From positions 1-64,000 of the forward strand of contig JAJYBU010000013.1 of the NCBI GenBank assembly GCA_021778845.1: a stretch of 64,000 nucleotides of DNA, given 5' to 3'. The DNA is from Acidobacteriota bacterium. Lineage in GTDB: Bacteria; Acidobacteriota; Terriglobia; Terriglobales; Acidobacteriaceae. The first letter of the stretch is position 1, and every line of letters begins with the position of its first letter. Shown here in pieces: positions 63,401-64,000 of this stretch. A program made the translations under genes and the position numbers. Below the pieces are notes generated by a model, which was not told the DNA's origin, did not search any database, and saw only the letters and a list, made by a program, of their open reading frames with translations.

Positions 63401-63851
63401 TACCAGCGGCCAGCCGTTCACTGTTACCACCAGTGCTACCAGTTATGCCCAGGCTGGCTCGGTCTTCCCGAACTATTCGGGTATACCGGTGCGGCCCAGA
63501 AATGGACGTACGATTCAGGAATGGTATAACCCAGCTGCATTCACACTGCCGGCCAATGGAACCTTTGGAAACGTAAGAAGGAACAGTCTCTACGGGCCTG
63601 GCATCGAGTTGGTCAACATCTCAGCGGGCAAGCTCTTTGACATCTACAAAACCGTCAAACTACAGATCCGAGCCGATGCGACCAATGCTTTCAACCATGC
63701 CAACTTCGGCTTCCCTCAGACTAACCTCCCAACCGGCAATCTGCAGCCGGGACAAGCGTACCCAGAAAATGCGTTCTCTGGCGAACAGATCAACGGCAGT
63801 ATCCAAGGTGGGCCGCGTACCATTCAGTTAGGCGCACGGCTCCAGTTCTAA
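60441..63851 (+). CDS. Oar-like TonB-dependent receptor with carboxypeptidase-regulatory-like domain
   Basis: About 1136 residues. A signal peptide (AAIAMAGILGLGIVHAQ) is followed by a carboxypeptidase-regulatory-like domain (GDIRGTVTDSSGALLPGVTV, GLYDTSSIVVGSYSVTF), a plug-like region (GQEISANGNLPYSNVLADG, GIGGIIFNQISKGGTSQFHG) and a barrel with alternating aromatic strands ending in QLGARLQF. GGGAGG shortly before ATG 60441 supports the start; an upstream TTG (60429) is in frame. It belongs with GH92 and GH5 rather than with arabinose enzymes, so its ligand may be mannan-, glucan- or glycoprotein-derived (inference). A perfect LacI-type palindrome lies about 50 bases upstream. A good terminator follows the stop. 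Confidence 0.92.
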   Translation: MKLRSSIRRIAAIAMAGILGLGIVHAQSTNSGDIRGTVTDSSGALLPGVTVTVTNNNTGVTKTLVTNGAGLYDTSSIVVGSYSVTFEHTGFAKYERSNVTLEVGTSTVNASLKVGSTNQEVVVNTDIPLLTTETGSQSTTLEAKSMAVLPNVGQDWENFAILIPGSSGAPGGSQGSTNPGQEISANGNLPYSNVLADGSTTTLSHSANSDVSVFEDVAELQISTSSFSAQYGIGGIIFNQISKGGTSQFHGSAYEYIQNDAFNGSPYGFYGNQSTKTRIRFDNFGGTIGGPILKQKAFFFFNYDQTVNKGSSSGTNSIPTPQVMAGDFTGQPLIYDPTTQTIAHDAKGNPYPVRRSFLSEYGTNAVPAFLQDKVAQNFQKFYPTPTNHIPGGIFLPGSDNNGIIQNNFFAKEPSPNPFRKYFGRLDYDITHHNRLTASVTNRDNPAVFPSVVSACPIGCQNGDVESYNSQVSDVWTISASVINEARMGYTYQGNFYSDQALGKGYASELGWQAAKADDFPAIQFVTNYPYAWIQPSANAVYKEHVFDPSDVVTMIIGKHVLHFGGELQFFRDDSTAWGNTNAGTYQFSGQYTQNWTVNGSGVASPNGASGADYADFLLGEAQNWNASVSPEYGARLKSPQMFIQDDYKVKPNLTLNIGLRYQIRHGWSEVHGNEAVFDPTVLNPATNTLGAYWYGVTKANGRGALEDTTFTTILPRFGFSYLPNPTMTIRGGFGVYAYNLSLDTYGGGMGAAISSSGSIADQTNGIQPITILDGTGTDFQTGAPLPYTAASTSPTRFNGQGVTYTQYHTPDPEIYQWNLSTQNEIGPNMEVEMAYVASHGFNLNFPTDLNQIPQADLAPNDIAFRPYPNYQGIGGSTNNAISNYNSLQVTVQRRLSAGLEFNFNYTWSHFLDDADSSGWGSRAGAQPYQIANNPRANYSNSNFDVRNAFKGNVVYELPFGRGRKYLNNSHFIDELVGGYQLSSTIQLTSGQPFTVTTSATSYAQAGSVFPNYSGIPVRPRNGRTIQEWYNPAAFTLPANGTFGNVRRNSLYGPGIELVNISAGKLFDIYKTVKLQIRADATNAFNHANFGFPQTNLPTGNLQPGQAYPENAFSGEQINGSIQGGPRTIQLGARLQF

Positions 63852-63867
63852 GCTGCTTCTCTCAAAC

Positions 63868-63896
63868 CAAAGGGACGACCTCTGGTTGTCCCTTTG
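63868..63896 (+). terminator. rho-independent terminator after third TonB receptor
   Basis: CAAAGGGACGACC (63868-63880) and GGTTGTCCCTTTG (63884-63896) form a 13-bp stem with one G-T wobble and a 3-nt loop. TTCTTTAAG follows. Confidence 0.8.
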
Positions 63897-63937
63897 TTCT
63901 TTAAGCTCATCCACAAATGAGTATTATTCAAGGTGAC

Positions 63938-64000
63938 ATGCGCATCAGCAAGCCCGCCTATTTCGCGTTCGCTCTCTTGGTTATTTCTGCTCTCGGCCAG
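63938..64000 (+). CDS. start of a secreted protein gene (partial, runs off right edge)
   Basis: Twenty-one codons are visible from ATG 63938: a basic start (MRISK) followed by a hydrophobic stretch (FAFALLVISALGQ), as in a signal peptide. AAGGTG five bases before this ATG is a good ribosome-binding site, better than for the in-frame ATG at 63917. At 23357-29475 a TonB receptor is followed by TPR genes, so a TPR or CRTAC1 protein is the most likely continuation, but nothing beyond the signal is in the window. Confidence 0.6.
   Translation, partial: MRISKPAYFAFALLVISALGQ

Overview
The window looks like chromosomal DNA from a soil or plant-associated Acidobacteriota, most likely class Terriglobia (Acidobacteriaceae-like). 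Three features point there. It has three very large Oar-type TonB-dependent receptors with an N-terminal carboxypeptidase-regulatory-like domain. It has many secreted CRTAC1-type proteins (FG-GAP/VCBS repeats plus ASPIC/UnbV) paired with TPR proteins. It has a dense set of plant-polysaccharide glycoside hydrolases with no recognisable SusD. The taxonomic call is inference from gene content. No rRNA, tRNA or CRISPR was seen.

Layout. (1) 1-7000, minus strand: TAT-exported CRTAC1, TPR protein, a CRTAC1 paralogue broken by an in-frame amber codon, and a five-heme cytochrome c cut by the left edge. (2) 7000-19000: TonB receptor, then GH127, GH31 and GH43 enzymes for arabinose/xylose-decorated glycans, then a minus-strand TPR / cytochrome-like / CRTAC1 operon. 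The cytochrome-like protein has a ruined heme motif. (3) 19900-32500: CRTAC1, TPR, a second TonB receptor, two more TPR proteins, a GH43 lipoprotein with a beta-trefoil, and a second GH43 (arabinan-type). (4) 32800-41240, minus strand: a tight five-gene unit of UDP-GlcNAc 4,6-dehydratase, hydrolysing 2-epimerase and DegT aminotransferase (legionaminic/pseudaminic-type early steps), then a giant TPR + VCBS + ASPIC protein and an amidase. (5) 41570-54300, minus strand: a ten-gene operon, mostly start-stop overlapped, encoding secreted heme, propeller and CRTAC1 proteins, a two-component-propeller protein, a Rid protein, a DAHP synthase, two Leu/Ile/Val-type solute-binding proteins and a GMC dehydrogenase with its small subunit. 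(6) 54570-56060: decayed transposases (an rve integrase and an IS1380 element). (7) 56580-64000: GH92, GH5, a third TonB receptor and the start of another secreted protein.

How the parts may work together. Sets of TonB receptor + TPR + CRTAC1 + glycoside hydrolases recur and resemble polysaccharide-utilisation loci. A sugar-responsive LacI-family repressor acting from elsewhere is suggested by AACG-centred palindromes. These sit just downstream of TTGACA promoters at six hydrolase or receptor genes; the best is a perfect 16-bp palindrome at 60373-60388. The ten-gene operon is the strongest candidate for an undescribed system: periplasmic redox proteins co-expressed with two cytoplasmic enzymes and binding proteins that lack any permease. 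Its role cannot be read from sequence alone.
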